From Bacteroidia bacterium (GTDB lineage Bacteria > Bacteroidota > Bacteroidia > Bacteroidales > Azobacteroidaceae), in the NCBI GenBank assembly GCA_026000155.1, contig BNYG01000006.1, forward strand, positions 16,785 through 80,784: a stretch of 64,000 nt of DNA, read 5' to 3'. Every line of letters starts with the position of its first letter. The stretch's first letter is position 1. A model generated the notes under the pieces. That model did no database searches. It was not told the DNA's origin and saw only the letters and a program-made list of their open reading frames with translations. Shown here in pieces: positions 17,983-26,137 of this stretch. Both the position numbers and the translations under genes were made by a program.

Positions 17983-18756
17983 TCAAGCAATTTTTTCCCT
18001 CACTTCATGCAAAAACTCCTTCATAGCCGGCGAATCTTTTGCCTCTATAATCGTTAACAGACCCGCCAGTTTCTTACGGATTTGTTCCAACTGGTGAGGC
18101 GTATTCGGATTAAACAGGATTTCCGTCAGCAAATAATCGTCTTCCGACAATAAGCCGCGGGCGATATCCATGTGTTTTTTGAAAGTCGTCCCGGGCGCAT
18201 CCTGATGTTTCATGACCGATGCAAAAACCAGGGTGGACGCAAACGGAATGGACAGGGAATACGCTACCGTTTCGTCGTGCTCTTCAAAAGTATAGTCGAA
18301 AATATTCAATTTCAGGGAATTATACAAATCCCGGAAGAACACTTTTCCCAGATGATTCGATTCCGAAATAATAATCGCATTCTCGGACGACAGGTTACTC
18401 AGATTGGCAAACGTAGGTCCAAACATCGGGTGTGTGGAAACAAACGGTCTTCCGGTTTCTTCATAAAAGGCTTTCAATCCGGTTTTTACGGAAGCAATAT
18501 CCGAAATAATACACGATTCAGGAATGTATGGCAGCGCTTGCTTGAAGGCAGCAATCGTATATTGCACCGTCGCGGCATTAATTAAAATTTCCGGTTTGAA
18601 TGCGGCAATTTCTTTCGGATCGCTCATTCGTACGCAATTATACGTAAAACGCAAGCGTTCCGGATTGTAATCGAAAATGGCGACTTCATGTTCAAAACTC
18701 AACACATCGGCAAAGAAAGACCCCATCTTTCCCGCCCCTAAAATCTGGATTTTCAT
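17983..18756 (-). CDS. tyrA: prephenate dehydrogenase
   Basis: 257 residues, no signal peptide, cytoplasmic. It starts with a Rossmann NAD(P) site (MKIQILGAGKMGSFFADVLS). The prephenate dehydrogenase hallmark STHPMFGPTFANLSNLSSEN is near residues 103-122, and the helical C-terminal domain contains EEHDETVAYSLSIPF. The enzyme converts prephenate to 4-hydroxyphenylpyruvate for tyrosine synthesis. It is the last gene of the aromatic operon and overlaps the DAHP synthase/chorismate mutase gene by 4 bases. It is somewhat shorter than many TyrA proteins because no chorismate mutase or ACT domain is fused; the mutase is on the neighbouring protein. Confidence 0.92.
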   Translation of the reverse strand: MKIQILGAGKMGSFFADVLSFEHEVAIFDYNPERLRFTYNCVRMSDPKEIAAFKPEILINAATVQYTIAAFKQALPYIPESCIISDIASVKTGLKAFYEETGRPFVSTHPMFGPTFANLSNLSSENAIIISESNHLGKVFFRDLYNSLKLNIFDYTFEEHDETVAYSLSIPFASTLVFASVMKHQDAPGTTFKKHMDIARGLLSEDDYLLTEILFNPNTPHQLEQIRKKLAGLLTIIEAKDSPAMKEFLHEVREKIA

Positions 18757-19820
18757 TGATTCAAAACATCTATTTGTTGACGGATCGATTCTTCGTGAAT
18801 GGCTTCCAATACCACTTTCATAAAGGCATCGCCCATGCCCAACTCTTTCGCTTCCCCTACGCGTTTATACAATATTTCATCGTAACGGTGCGTTTGCAAC
18901 ACCGGCATGTTGTGCTCTTTCTTGTACTGCCCGATTTCGCGGGAAACACGCATCCGTTTAGCCAGTGTGGACATCCATTCGTTATCCAGCTGGTCTATTT
19001 GCTGACGAAGTTCGGTCAGACTCTCCGTCGTTTGCTTGGTATCGCGAATCACCAGCAGATTCAAAATGTAAGCCAGCACATCCGGCGTAATTTGTTGATC
19101 CTTATCGCTCCAGGCGGTATCCGGTTCGCAATGCGATTCAATAATCAAACCGTCGTAATTCAAATCCATTGCCTGTTGCGACAGGGGAGCGATTAATTCC
19201 CGCTTGCCGCCGATATGGCTGGGATCGGAAATCAAAGGCAGATTGGGAAGCCGCCGTTTCAATTCAATCGGGATATGCCATTGGGGAAGATTGCGGTATA
19301 ATTTTTTGTCATACGAACTGAACCCGCGATGAATAGCGCCGATTTTCCGGATTCCGGCATTGTAAAGCCGCTCCATGGCGCCAATCCACAATTCCAGATC
19401 GGGATTCACCGGATTTTTCACCAGCACAGGCCCATCGAAGCCGGTCTCTTTCAAGGCATCAGCCAATTCCTGAACGGCAAACGGATTGGCGGATGTCCGG
19501 GCGCCTATCCATAAAATATCCGTTCCGTATTTTACGGCTTCCTCCACGTGATGGCGAGTAGCTACTTCCGTAGCGATATACATGCCGGTTTCTTTTTTCA
19601 CGCGTTGCAACCAGACTAATCCTTCCGTACCGATTCCTTCAAATCCACCCGGTTTAGTCCGGGGTTTCCAAATACCGGCGCGGTAGATTTTGATTCCTTT
19701 GGCTGCCAATTCTTTGGCGGTCGTTAATACTTGTTCTTCTGTTTCAGCGCTGCAAGGGCCTGCGATTACTAAGGGCCGTTGATTGCTTATTCCGGGTAAT
19801 ACAATTGATTCTAATTCCAT
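18753..19820 (-). CDS. bifunctional DAHP synthase / chorismate mutase
   Basis: 355 residues. Residues 1-250 are a KDPG-type (Iβ) DAHP synthase: LVIAGPCSAETEEQVL, IYRAGIWKPRTKPGGFEG, VLVKNPVNPDLELWIGA and ISDPSHIGGKRELI. Residues ~265-355 are an AroQ-type chorismate mutase helix bundle (LTELRQQIDQLDNEWMSTLA, then RMRVSREIGQYKKEHNMPVL). It makes the first shikimate intermediate and also turns chorismate into prephenate, so one protein feeds both pathway ends. The fusion order (DAHP synthase then mutase) is the Bacteroidales arrangement. A repeat element (19864-19979) fills the gap to the upstream aminotransferase gene. Confidence 0.93.
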   Translation of the reverse strand: MELESIVLPGISNQRPLVIAGPCSAETEEQVLTTAKELAAKGIKIYRAGIWKPRTKPGGFEGIGTEGLVWLQRVKKETGMYIATEVATRHHVEEAVKYGTDILWIGARTSANPFAVQELADALKETGFDGPVLVKNPVNPDLELWIGAMERLYNAGIRKIGAIHRGFSSYDKKLYRNLPQWHIPIELKRRLPNLPLISDPSHIGGKRELIAPLSQQAMDLNYDGLIIESHCEPDTAWSDKDQQITPDVLAYILNLLVIRDTKQTTESLTELRQQIDQLDNEWMSTLAKRMRVSREIGQYKKEHNMPVLQTHRYDEILYKRVGEAKELGMGDAFMKVVLEAIHEESIRQQIDVLNQ

Positions 19821-19863
19821 TATTATAATTTATTAATTGTTCAAAAAACTGTTCAAAAAAACT

Positions 19864-19979
19864 GTCATTGCGGGCTTGACCCGCAATCCTCTGCTAATCG
19901 TTAAACACTATTATTCCAAATCTGTGCGTCATTAATTATTAACGGTACTCATGGGATTGCGGGTCAAGCCCGCAATGAC
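19864..19979. mobile_element. MITE-like element, copy 1
   Basis: Two 26-base ends in inverted orientation bound a 116-base unit. Each end contains GCGGGCTTGACCCGC (left) or its reverse complement (right), so each end is itself a small palindrome. The interior has AATCGTTAAACACTATTA on the left and TTAACGGTACTCATGG on the right. The same layout recurs at 49166-49308. There is no coding capacity for a transposase. Its right end supplies the last codons and the stop of the aminotransferase gene. Confidence 0.75.
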
Positions 19980-21143
19980 AGAGGGAGACGAGAGGATGCG
20001 TTGAAGTGCTTCTTGTAACTTTTCTTCTTTGCAACAAAGCGAAATACGAATGTACCGGTTTCCGTTGCTTCCGAAAATAAAACCCGGAGTGATAAAGACA
20101 TGCGCTTTGTACAGGATTTCATCCGCTAATTCGCCGCTGTCCTTGTATGGATCGGGAATTTTTCCCCAGAGAAACATCCCGGATTGTTTCGGGTCAAACG
20201 TACAACCAAGTGCCCGCATCAATTCTTCCGCTATTTGACGACGTTTTCTATATATTTCATTCATACCTGAGTACCATTCTTTGGGGGCTTGAAGGGCTTG
20301 CGCTGCCGCCAACATCATCGGTTTGAACTGTCCGCTGTCGATATTGCTTTTTACCCTTAATATCCATTGCACAAAAGCAGGATTGGAAGCCAGCAGGGCG
20401 ATACGCCAACCCGGCATATTCTGGGATTTGCTCAAGGAATTCAATTCGATGCAAATTTCTTTCGCGCCTTCTATTTCCAAGATACTCAACGGATGGTCAT
20501 TCAAAATAAAACTGTAAGGATTATCATTGCAAATCACAATACCGTATTTTTTGCCGAAAGCCACTAATTTCCGGAACAATTCCAGGGTGGCAGGCGCTCC
20601 GGTCGGCATATTCGGATAATTGACCCACATCAGTTTTACTTTCGACAAATCCAATTTTTCCAAGGCATCAAAATCGGGTTGCCAATCGTTTTCTTCTTTC
20701 AAATCGTACGAAATCAATTCCGCTTCCACTAAGTTGCTGACCGAACTGTAAGTCGGATAACCCGGATTGGGCGCCAGCACGGCATCACCGGGATTGAGGA
20801 AAGCTAAGGAAATATGCAAAATCCCCTCTTTAGAACCAATCAAAGGCTGAATTTCCGTATCAGGATTCAAATCGACCCGGTACCATTTTTTGTACCAATC
20901 CGCAAAAGCTTGGCGCAATTCGGGAATCCCAACGTAGGGTTGATAACCGTGCGAATCGGGCTGTTTCGCCGAAGCACACAAGGTTTCAATCGTTTCGACC
21001 GAAGGCGGAAGATCCGGGCTTCCAACACCCAAACTGATGACATTCAATCCTTTAGCATTCATATCAGCGACTTCTTTCAATTTCTTGGAGAAATAATATT
21101 CGCTGACTGCATTGACTCGGTTGGCAGGTTGTATTGTTTTCAT
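19932..21143 (-). CDS. PLP-dependent class I/II aminotransferase of aromatic operon
   Basis: 403 residues. Fold-type I aminotransferase motifs are present: LIGSKEGILHISLAFLNPGD, NPGYPTYSSVSNL, WVNYPNMPTGAP, and the PLP lysine K239 in LNSLSKSQNMPGWRI. FGSNGNRYIRISL lies near the end. Given its place between pheA and the DAHP synthase/mutase, it probably transaminates phenylpyruvate, hydroxyphenylpyruvate or prephenate; annotation as an aspartate or LL-diaminopimelate-type aminotransferase is also possible. Its start overlaps the pheA stop by 4 bases. The last ~16 residues (SVIAGLTRNPMSTVNN) are encoded by the repeat element, so the native C-terminus was replaced or extended. Confidence 0.88.
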   Translation of the reverse strand: MKTIQPANRVNAVSEYYFSKKLKEVADMNAKGLNVISLGVGSPDLPPSVETIETLCASAKQPDSHGYQPYVGIPELRQAFADWYKKWYRVDLNPDTEIQPLIGSKEGILHISLAFLNPGDAVLAPNPGYPTYSSVSNLVEAELISYDLKEENDWQPDFDALEKLDLSKVKLMWVNYPNMPTGAPATLELFRKLVAFGKKYGIVICNDNPYSFILNDHPLSILEIEGAKEICIELNSLSKSQNMPGWRIALLASNPAFVQWILRVKSNIDSGQFKPMMLAAAQALQAPKEWYSGMNEIYRKRRQIAEELMRALGCTFDPKQSGMFLWGKIPDPYKDSGELADEILYKAHVFITPGFIFGSNGNRYIRISLCCKEEKLQEALQRILSSPSVIAGLTRNPMSTVNN

Positions 21144-21988
21144 TTATCTTTCTGTTCTTTATATTCTCCTAAAATCTTAAAATCCTTAGTCAACGGACGC
21201 ACGGCATCCAATCCTTGTTTGTATTTCAACAAATCCTTGAAAGTCAGATCCACGTAGAAAAGATATTCCCACTCGCGGCCGATAATCGGAAGCGACTGGA
21301 TTTTCGTCAGGTTAATATCGTAAAAAGAGAGGATAGTCAGCACTTTAGATAAACTTCCCTCGGTATGGGGAAGGGTAAAAACCACCGAAGCCTTGCTGAT
21401 TTCCGAAGCCTTGACCCATTCGTCGGCCAACCACCGGTTGGACAACAACAAGAAACGGGTAAAATTCCGTTTATTGGTTTCAATGCCTTCCTCCAGCACT
21501 TTCAAACCGTACAATTCGGCAGCATAACGACTGCAGATAGCGGCATGTCCTTTCAACTTTTTGCCGGCTATCAGTTTGGCGCTCAAAGCTGTATCTTCTC
21601 CTTCCACAATTTTCACATGAGGCATTGTTTTCAAGAAATCGCCGCATTGCATCAACGCAATCGGATGCGAATCGACTTCCGTAATCGTTTCCATGGATTC
21701 GTCCGGGAGCGCCGCAAAGCTATGGGAAATACGCAACTTGTACTCACCAACCACCACCAGATCGCTTTCACGAATCAATTCGTGGTTTTGCAACAGGCTG
21801 CCGGCAATGGTATTTTCAATGGCCATGATACCGATTAAGTTCGGATCTTTTTTCACAGCTAAAATCACATCTTTGAACTGGTTACAAGGAAGTATATCAA
21901 TATCTTCCCCTCCTCTTTCTTCAAAATAAGTGCGGGCGGCTATCTCGTGATAAGCGCCTTCTACTCCCTGAATGGCTACTGTTTTCAT
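21140..21988 (-). CDS. pheA: prephenate dehydratase with ACT domain
   Basis: 282 residues from ATG 21988; an in-frame TTG at 22006 falls inside the terminator T run and is rejected. The catalytic domain (residues 1-~185) shows AIQGVEGAYHEIAARTYF, GIMAIENTIAGSLLQNHELI and the ETNKRNFTRFLLLS block with the essential TRF-type motif. The C-terminal ~80 residues are an ACT regulatory domain (SVVFTLPHTEGSLSKVLTIL, then KIQSLPIIGREWEYLFYVDL), which in this family binds phenylalanine. It decarboxylates and dehydrates prephenate to phenylpyruvate. It is first in the operon and sits 16 bases after an attenuator terminator, so it is likely controlled both by attenuation and by Phe feedback. Confidence 0.95.
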   Translation of the reverse strand: MKTVAIQGVEGAYHEIAARTYFEERGGEDIDILPCNQFKDVILAVKKDPNLIGIMAIENTIAGSLLQNHELIRESDLVVVGEYKLRISHSFAALPDESMETITEVDSHPIALMQCGDFLKTMPHVKIVEGEDTALSAKLIAGKKLKGHAAICSRYAAELYGLKVLEEGIETNKRNFTRFLLLSNRWLADEWVKASEISKASVVFTLPHTEGSLSKVLTILSFYDINLTKIQSLPIIGREWEYLFYVDLTFKDLLKYKQGLDAVRPLTKDFKILGEYKEQKDK

Positions 21989-22003
21989 TTCATTTTTTTG
22001 TTT

Positions 22004-22087
22004 CAAAAAAAAATCCCGCCGTTTCCGACAGGATTTTATATTTTATTTTTGTATCATCTTATTCATTTTATCATACAAAATCCTGTC
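22004..22087 (-). promoter_or_regulatory. transcription attenuator: terminator and antiterminator of pheA leader
   Basis: On the - strand RNA, the terminator is AATCCTGTC (22035-22027), loop GGAAAC, GGCGGGATT (22020-22012), then a 9-base T run (22013-22005). Upstream, GACAGGATTTT (22087-22077) is the exact complement of AAAATCCTGTC (22037-22027), which contains the terminator's 5' arm. The two structures therefore exclude each other. The antiterminator's 5' arm lies within the last codons of the leader peptide, so a ribosome that reaches the stop codon would mask it and allow termination. Confidence 0.88.
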
Positions 22088-22145
22088 TTACTTGTTTACT
22101 AAAGTAAAAATAAGAAAAAGAATATGTAAAATAAAATCGACTCAT
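22071..22145 (-). CDS. Phe/Tyr-rich leader peptide (24 aa)
   Basis: ATG 22145 to TGA 22071, followed at once by a second stop (TAA). It begins MSRFYFTYSFSYFYFS and ends KQVRQDFV. Ten of the 24 residues are aromatic (six Phe, four Tyr), nine of them between codons 4 and 15. It lies between a good promoter and the pheA terminator. Stalling at Phe or Tyr codons would leave the antiterminator arm free and allow transcription into pheA, the aminotransferase, DAHP synthase/mutase and tyrA. This is the design of phe/trp-type ribosome-mediated attenuation. No Shine-Dalgarno is visible, as is normal in this phylum. Confidence 0.85.
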   Translation of the reverse strand: MSRFYFTYSFSYFYFSKQVRQDFV

Positions 22146-22172
22146 TAATTTCGTATTATTATTAATCCGCTG

Positions 22173-22201
22173 CAAAAGTAATACTTTTTTTAATACAACA
22201 A
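22173..22201 (-). promoter_or_regulatory. promoter of the pheA operon
   Basis: On the - strand, the -33 element TTG (22201-22199), an 18-base spacer and the -7 box TACTTTTG (22180-22173) match the Bacteroidota consensus. The transcript would start about 20 bases before the leader peptide ATG. Confidence 0.75.
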
Positions 22202-22276
22202 GTATTTATCAAACTTTTTTTTCAAAAATCTGTACCCTCATAAATAAAATAGCAGGAGATACATTATTTTTTGAAC

Positions 22277-22292
22277 TCAAGCCCGCAATGAC
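22277..22292. repeat. half copy of the GCGGGCTTGACCCGC repeat
   Basis: TCAAGCCCGCAATGAC matches one half of the palindromic end found at 19864, 19954, 35286 and 35880. It lies just after the GH5 stop codon. The other half is missing or replaced by AT-rich sequence. Confidence 0.6.
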
Positions 22293-22297
22293 AAATC

Positions 22298-23404
22298 TCA
22301 AGGAATATACCTGTTTGCGGGATTGAGCACAATGGAATCTTTTACACCGGTATTCATCATAGTAATAAACCGCTTCACGTAATCGCCGGAGGGTTGTACA
22401 TTGTCCCATTCCTGTTTTTCGCAAGCGCCCGGATAAAGCGCCGCCGATGTTTCCGGTTTGTCGCAAAAACTCCAGTTGCAGGAACTTACCAATTGTTTGC
22501 CGGCATTATTTCCGTTGAACATCAACAGCCATTTATCGGTAGCGGCAAAATTGGCTTCTCCGTTTCCGGAAGCTTCCACCGTTCCGTATTCCGAACAAAA
22601 GACCGGAAGTTGTCCCAATACTTCGTAAATTTCATTGTAAAACGTATGCGTAGAAGCATAAAAATGGAATGTGTACATGATGTTGTCGTATGGCAAACGC
22701 CGGTCGCCGTCAGCAATCGGCGCATTCACAACCTGATCCCAACGAGGCGTTCCGCAAAGGATAACCGGATGTTGCGCACCTACTTGATCTGCCGCTCCGT
22801 GAATGACCGGAATGATGCCGTTGGCATATTCGGTAATCCTCGCCCAATCGACTGTTGGACCGTTCGGTTCGTTGCAAAGTTCATAAATCACATGGTCGGC
22901 GCCGGCATATTTATCCGCAATTTCTTTGAAAAAAGCAGGAGCATCCTTGTATTCGGGAGCCAAAGGATCGCCCGGTGATAACATGTGCCAATCCACAACA
23001 CAGTAAACGCCCAATTCGCCGGTCCATTCGATCAGGTTTTTCATCATTTGCGTATTCCATTCCGGGTCGGAATTGTAACCGCCTTCTTCCACGTACATCG
23101 CGGCACGAATCACGTTGCAATGCCAATCTTCCACCAAGTGCGTGATGGATTCCTTGGTGTAACATTCTTTGCACCACATCCAGCCAATCGTACTCACACC
23201 CGCCAATTGAATCGGCTGGTTGTTTTTGTCAACCAATTGAATACCATCGACATGCAAGGCGCCGTGTATCGCTACCGGAGAACCTTCGGGATAGACAAAT
23301 GCCTTCTCTTCGCTTTCAATCCCAGTCTCTTGCGCCTTTTTTTGACAGGTAGTCAAACAAAAAATTGCTGCAAACAAAAAGGCAGCGGAAATTAGTTTTT
23401 TCAT
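22298..23404 (-). CDS. GH5 endoglucanase-type lipoprotein
   Basis: 368 residues. The lipoprotein-like signal is MKKLISAAFLFAAIFCLTTC, with Cys20 then QKKAQE. The GH5 TIM barrel shows the acid/base E179 in VIYELCNEPNG and the nucleophile E272 in FCSEYGTVE, plus NVIRAAMYVEEGGY and YCVVDWHMLSPGD near the active site. The wording is closest to GH5_2-like cellulases (endo-β-1,4-glucanase), though subfamily and substrate are inferred. It should act at the surface or periplasm. The cytoplasmic cellobiose phosphorylase gene lies directly upstream on the same strand, so together they could break down β-1,4-glucan and phosphorolyse the product. Confidence 0.88.
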   Translation of the reverse strand: MKKLISAAFLFAAIFCLTTCQKKAQETGIESEEKAFVYPEGSPVAIHGALHVDGIQLVDKNNQPIQLAGVSTIGWMWCKECYTKESITHLVEDWHCNVIRAAMYVEEGGYNSDPEWNTQMMKNLIEWTGELGVYCVVDWHMLSPGDPLAPEYKDAPAFFKEIADKYAGADHVIYELCNEPNGPTVDWARITEYANGIIPVIHGAADQVGAQHPVILCGTPRWDQVVNAPIADGDRRLPYDNIMYTFHFYASTHTFYNEIYEVLGQLPVFCSEYGTVEASGNGEANFAATDKWLLMFNGNNAGKQLVSSCNWSFCDKPETSAALYPGACEKQEWDNVQPSGDYVKRFITMMNTGVKDSIVLNPANRYIP

Positions 23405-23436
23405 TGTATTATTATTTTTGTATGGTATATATCAGG

Positions 23437-23464
23437 GTAGAGACAGGGCATGCCCTGTCTCTAC
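23437..23464. repeat. perfect 28-base palindrome (GTAGAGACAGGGCA arms)
   Basis: Arms GTAGAGACAGGGCA and its exact reverse complement meet with no spacer, between the GH94 and GH5 genes. A close relative (GTAGAGACAAGG arms) lies inside the sensor kinase gene at 39296-39323. With no T run it is probably a dispersed repeat, though the hairpin could still modulate mRNA processing between the two genes. Confidence 0.75.
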
Positions 23465-23468
23465 ATGA

Positions 23469-25904
23469 TCACATTATTACCTGAATAGTATTGACGGAAC
23501 CTGCTGCCTGCAAAGGAATGATGTTGCCTTTTACAGCTTGTCCGTTCACTATAATACTTTTCACACCTTTTTTCACACCGGTATTTTTGATTTCGATGTT
23601 ATACGTTGCTCCCCGGAATTTACGGGTAATGTCAAATCCTTGCCAATCGGCAGGGATGCACGGATCAATTTCCAAACCATTGTAAGTAGGTTTTATTCCC
23701 AAAATGAATTGCGTGATAGCATAATAATTCCATGCCGCCGTTCCCGTCAACCAGGAATTTTTGGCTTCGCCCGGTTTGAATGAATCTTTACCGGCAATCA
23801 TTTGGGAATATACGTAGGGTTCTACCTTGTGCAAGTCGGAAATTTCTTCCGTATAAGACGGACAAATCTTGCGAAAATATTCCCAGGCATAATCGCCTCG
23901 TCCGAGGATGGCTTCCGAAATGATAATCCAGGGATTGTTGTGGCAGAAAATACCCGCATTTTCCTTGTATCCGGCCGGATAAGAAGAGATTTCGCCATAT
24001 TCCACTATGTATTCGGTAAAAGCCGGATGATTCAATACAATTCCATTCGGCGTGTCTAAATATTTCTTTACGGCATCCAAGGATTTTTGCACCATGCCTT
24101 CTTCCAATCCCACTTTGGCCATGGCGCACCAGCCTTGCGATTCGATGAAGATTTTGCCTTCGGCATTGTCTTTGCTACCGATTTTATTGCCATAATAGTC
24201 GTACGCGCGGATATACCAATCGCCGTCCCAACCGTGTTTTTTTACGGCTTCCACCATCGCGTCAATGAATTTTTGAGCGCGGGCGGCTTCTTCGTTGTAT
24301 CCGATTTTGAGGCAAAGTTCCACATAATCCCGTCCGCAAACGATGAACAAACCGGCAATCATCAAGGATTCGGCTTTGGAACCTTCCGTTTTATTTTCGG
24401 TGGTTTGGAACGATTCGTCCGGATTCCAGGAGAAGCAGTTTAAATTCAAACAATCGTTCCAGTCCGCCCGACCGATCAACGGCAGCATGTGTGGACCTAA
24501 GTTATTGATAACGTGATCGAAAGAAACGGTCAAGTGATGAAGCAAGGATTTTTCGGAACCTTCCTGATTGTCAAACGGCACGTCTTCGTCCAGAATGGAG
24601 AAATCGCCGGTTTCCTTCAGATAAGCTACCGTTCCGAAAATCAGCCACATCGGATCGTCGTTGAAACCGCCGCCGATGTCGTTGTTTCCGCGTTTCGTCA
24701 GCGGTTGGTATTGATGATAACAACCTCCATCGTAAAATTGAGTGGATGCAATGTCAATGATCCGTTGGCGCGCGCGCGCCGGAATCTGATGTACAAAACC
24801 GACCAAATCCTGGTTCGAATCGCGGAAGCCCATTCCCCGGCCGATACCGGATTCAAAGAACGAAGCCGAACGGGAGAAATTGAATGTAATCATACATTGG
24901 TATTGATTCCAGATATTCACCATCCGGTCTAATTTTTCTTCCTTGCTTTTCAAGACGTAGCGGTTCAAGAGGTCGTCCCAATAGGCTTTTAATTCATCAA
25001 AAGCCGCATTTACTTTCTCTGCCGTATCGAATTTGGCAATCGTTTCTTTCGCTTGTTTTTTATTGATAATTCCTTTGGATTCAAACTTTTCCGCCCAATC
25101 TTCATATTCTACGTAGCCCAAAAGGAAGACCAATTCTTTGGTTTCACCGGGTTTCAATTCCACTTCAATGTAGTGGGAAGCGATGGGCGACCAGCCGTGC
25201 GCTACCGAATTAGTCGGTTGTCCGTTGATTACGTTTTGCGGATCGCGAAATTCGTTGTACAGACCGATAAATGATTCGCGGTCGGTATCAAATCCCTGAA
25301 TCGGAACGTTGACGCTATAATAGGCGTAATGATTGCGGCGTTCCTTGTATTCGGTTTTGTGGTACAGGACGGAACCTTCGATTTCCACCTCGCCGGTAGA
25401 AAAATTCCGCTGGAAATTTTCCATATCGGTAGCCGCATTCCACAAGCACCATTCGGTAAAGGAAAATAATTTGAATTTCTTCGTTTCCGGTGTTTTGTTG
25501 GTTAATTTCACTTTCTGCACTTCCGCCCGGGTTTTCAAGGGAACGAAAAACAATACTTCCGCTTCAATTCCGTTTTTTTCACCGGTAATGAGGGTGTAAT
25601 TCATCCCGTGACGGCATTCGTATTTGTCCAATTCCGTTTTACAAGGCTTCCAACCCGGCGACCAAACCGTACCGTTGTCGTTGATGTAGAAATAGCGTCC
25701 ACCGTTGTCCATGGGCACATTGTTGTAACGGTAACGGGTAATGCGGCGGAATTTGGCATCTTTAAAGAAAGAATAGCCGCCGGCAGTATTGGAAATCAAG
25801 GAAAAGAAATCTTCATTTCCCAGGTAATTGATCCAGGGCCACGGCGTTTGTGGATTTGTTATCACGTATTCACGGCGCTGATCATCAAAATATCCGAATT
25901 TCAT
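23469..25904 (-). CDS. cellobiose phosphorylase (GH94)
   Basis: 811 residues, no signal peptide, so cytoplasmic. It begins [20 protein letters not shown]. The central (α/α)6 barrel contains [40 protein letters not shown] and the catalytic Asp D484 in [12 protein letters not shown], corresponding to the DWNDCLN Asp of characterised cellobiose phosphorylases. The length matches that family (about 810-820). The enzyme uses phosphate to split cellobiose into glucose 1-phosphate and glucose, saving one ATP. It sits 64 bases upstream of the GH5 gene in the same direction. A hairpin with a T run lies in its 5' region (25963-26001). Confidence 0.93.
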   Translation of the reverse strand: MKFGYFDDQRREYVITNPQTPWPWINYLGNEDFFSLISNTAGGYSFFKDAKFRRITRYRYNNVPMDNGGRYFYINDNGTVWSPGWKPCKTELDKYECRHGMNYTLITGEKNGIEAEVLFFVPLKTRAEVQKVKLTNKTPETKKFKLFSFTEWCLWNAATDMENFQRNFSTGEVEIEGSVLYHKTEYKERRNHYAYYSVNVPIQGFDTDRESFIGLYNEFRDPQNVINGQPTNSVAHGWSPIASHYIEVELKPGETKELVFLLGYVEYEDWAEKFESKGIINKKQAKETIAKFDTAEKVNAAFDELKAYWDDLLNRYVLKSKEEKLDRMVNIWNQYQCMITFNFSRSASFFESGIGRGMGFRDSNQDLVGFVHQIPARARQRIIDIASTQFYDGGCYHQYQPLTKRGNNDIGGGFNDDPMWLIFGTVAYLKETGDFSILDEDVPFDNQEGSEKSLLHHLTVSFDHVINNLGPHMLPLIGRADWNDCLNLNCFSWNPDESFQTTENKTEGSKAESLMIAGLFIVCGRDYVELCLKIGYNEEAARAQKFIDAMVEAVKKHGWDGDWYIRAYDYYGNKIGSKDNAEGKIFIESQGWCAMAKVGLEEGMVQKSLDAVKKYLDTPNGIVLNHPAFTEYIVEYGEISSYPAGYKENAGIFCHNNPWIIISEAILGRGDYAWEYFRKICPSYTEEISDLHKVEPYVYSQMIAGKDSFKPGEAKNSWLTGTAAWNYYAITQFILGIKPTYNGLEIDPCIPADWQGFDITRKFRGATYNIEIKNTGVKKGVKSIIVNGQAVKGNIIPLQAAGSVNTIQVIM

Positions 25905-25962
25905 ACTATTATTGTTTTTAATAATCCTGTAAAAATAATCAATTATTCAAAACTTTAATCAT

Positions 25963-26001
25963 AAAAAAAGTCCCAATACCAACCAAAATCGGTTCAGGAC
26001 T
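25963..26001 (-). terminator. hairpin with T run upstream of GH94, possible leader terminator
   Basis: On the - strand, AGTCCTG pairs with TGGGACT (with G-U pairs), an inner AACC/GGTT pairs around GATTTT, and seven T follow. It sits 58 bases before the GH94 start, in a divergent promoter region with no upstream - strand gene to terminate. It may be an attenuator or may block antisense reading from the SusC side. Confidence 0.5.
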
Positions 26002-26095
26002 CATTTTTATATATAAATTGTATCTTAATTAATAGGATGCAACATATTTGCGCACATCTGCAACATTTTTTATATTCTTTCCTTCCTTAACCCTC

Positions 26096-26103
26096 TACTT
26101 TTG
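26096..26103 (+). promoter_or_regulatory. Bacteroidota -7 box (TACTTTTG) of the fructan operon
   Basis: This exact TAnnTTTG box lies 34 bases before ATG 26138. It shows that the longer open frame from 26048 cannot be the translated start. Confidence 0.6.
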
Positions 26104-26137
26104 CCCTCATAATTTTAATCTATTAAATTTAATTTTT

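Noticed and set aside
21989..22006. TTG start six codons upstream for pheA.
   Set aside because: It lies in the T run of the attenuator terminator, and the family normally starts at MKTVAIQG.
26048..26137. N-terminal extension of the fructan SusC.
   Set aside because: It would put 30 residues before the signal peptide and includes the TACTTTTG promoter box.
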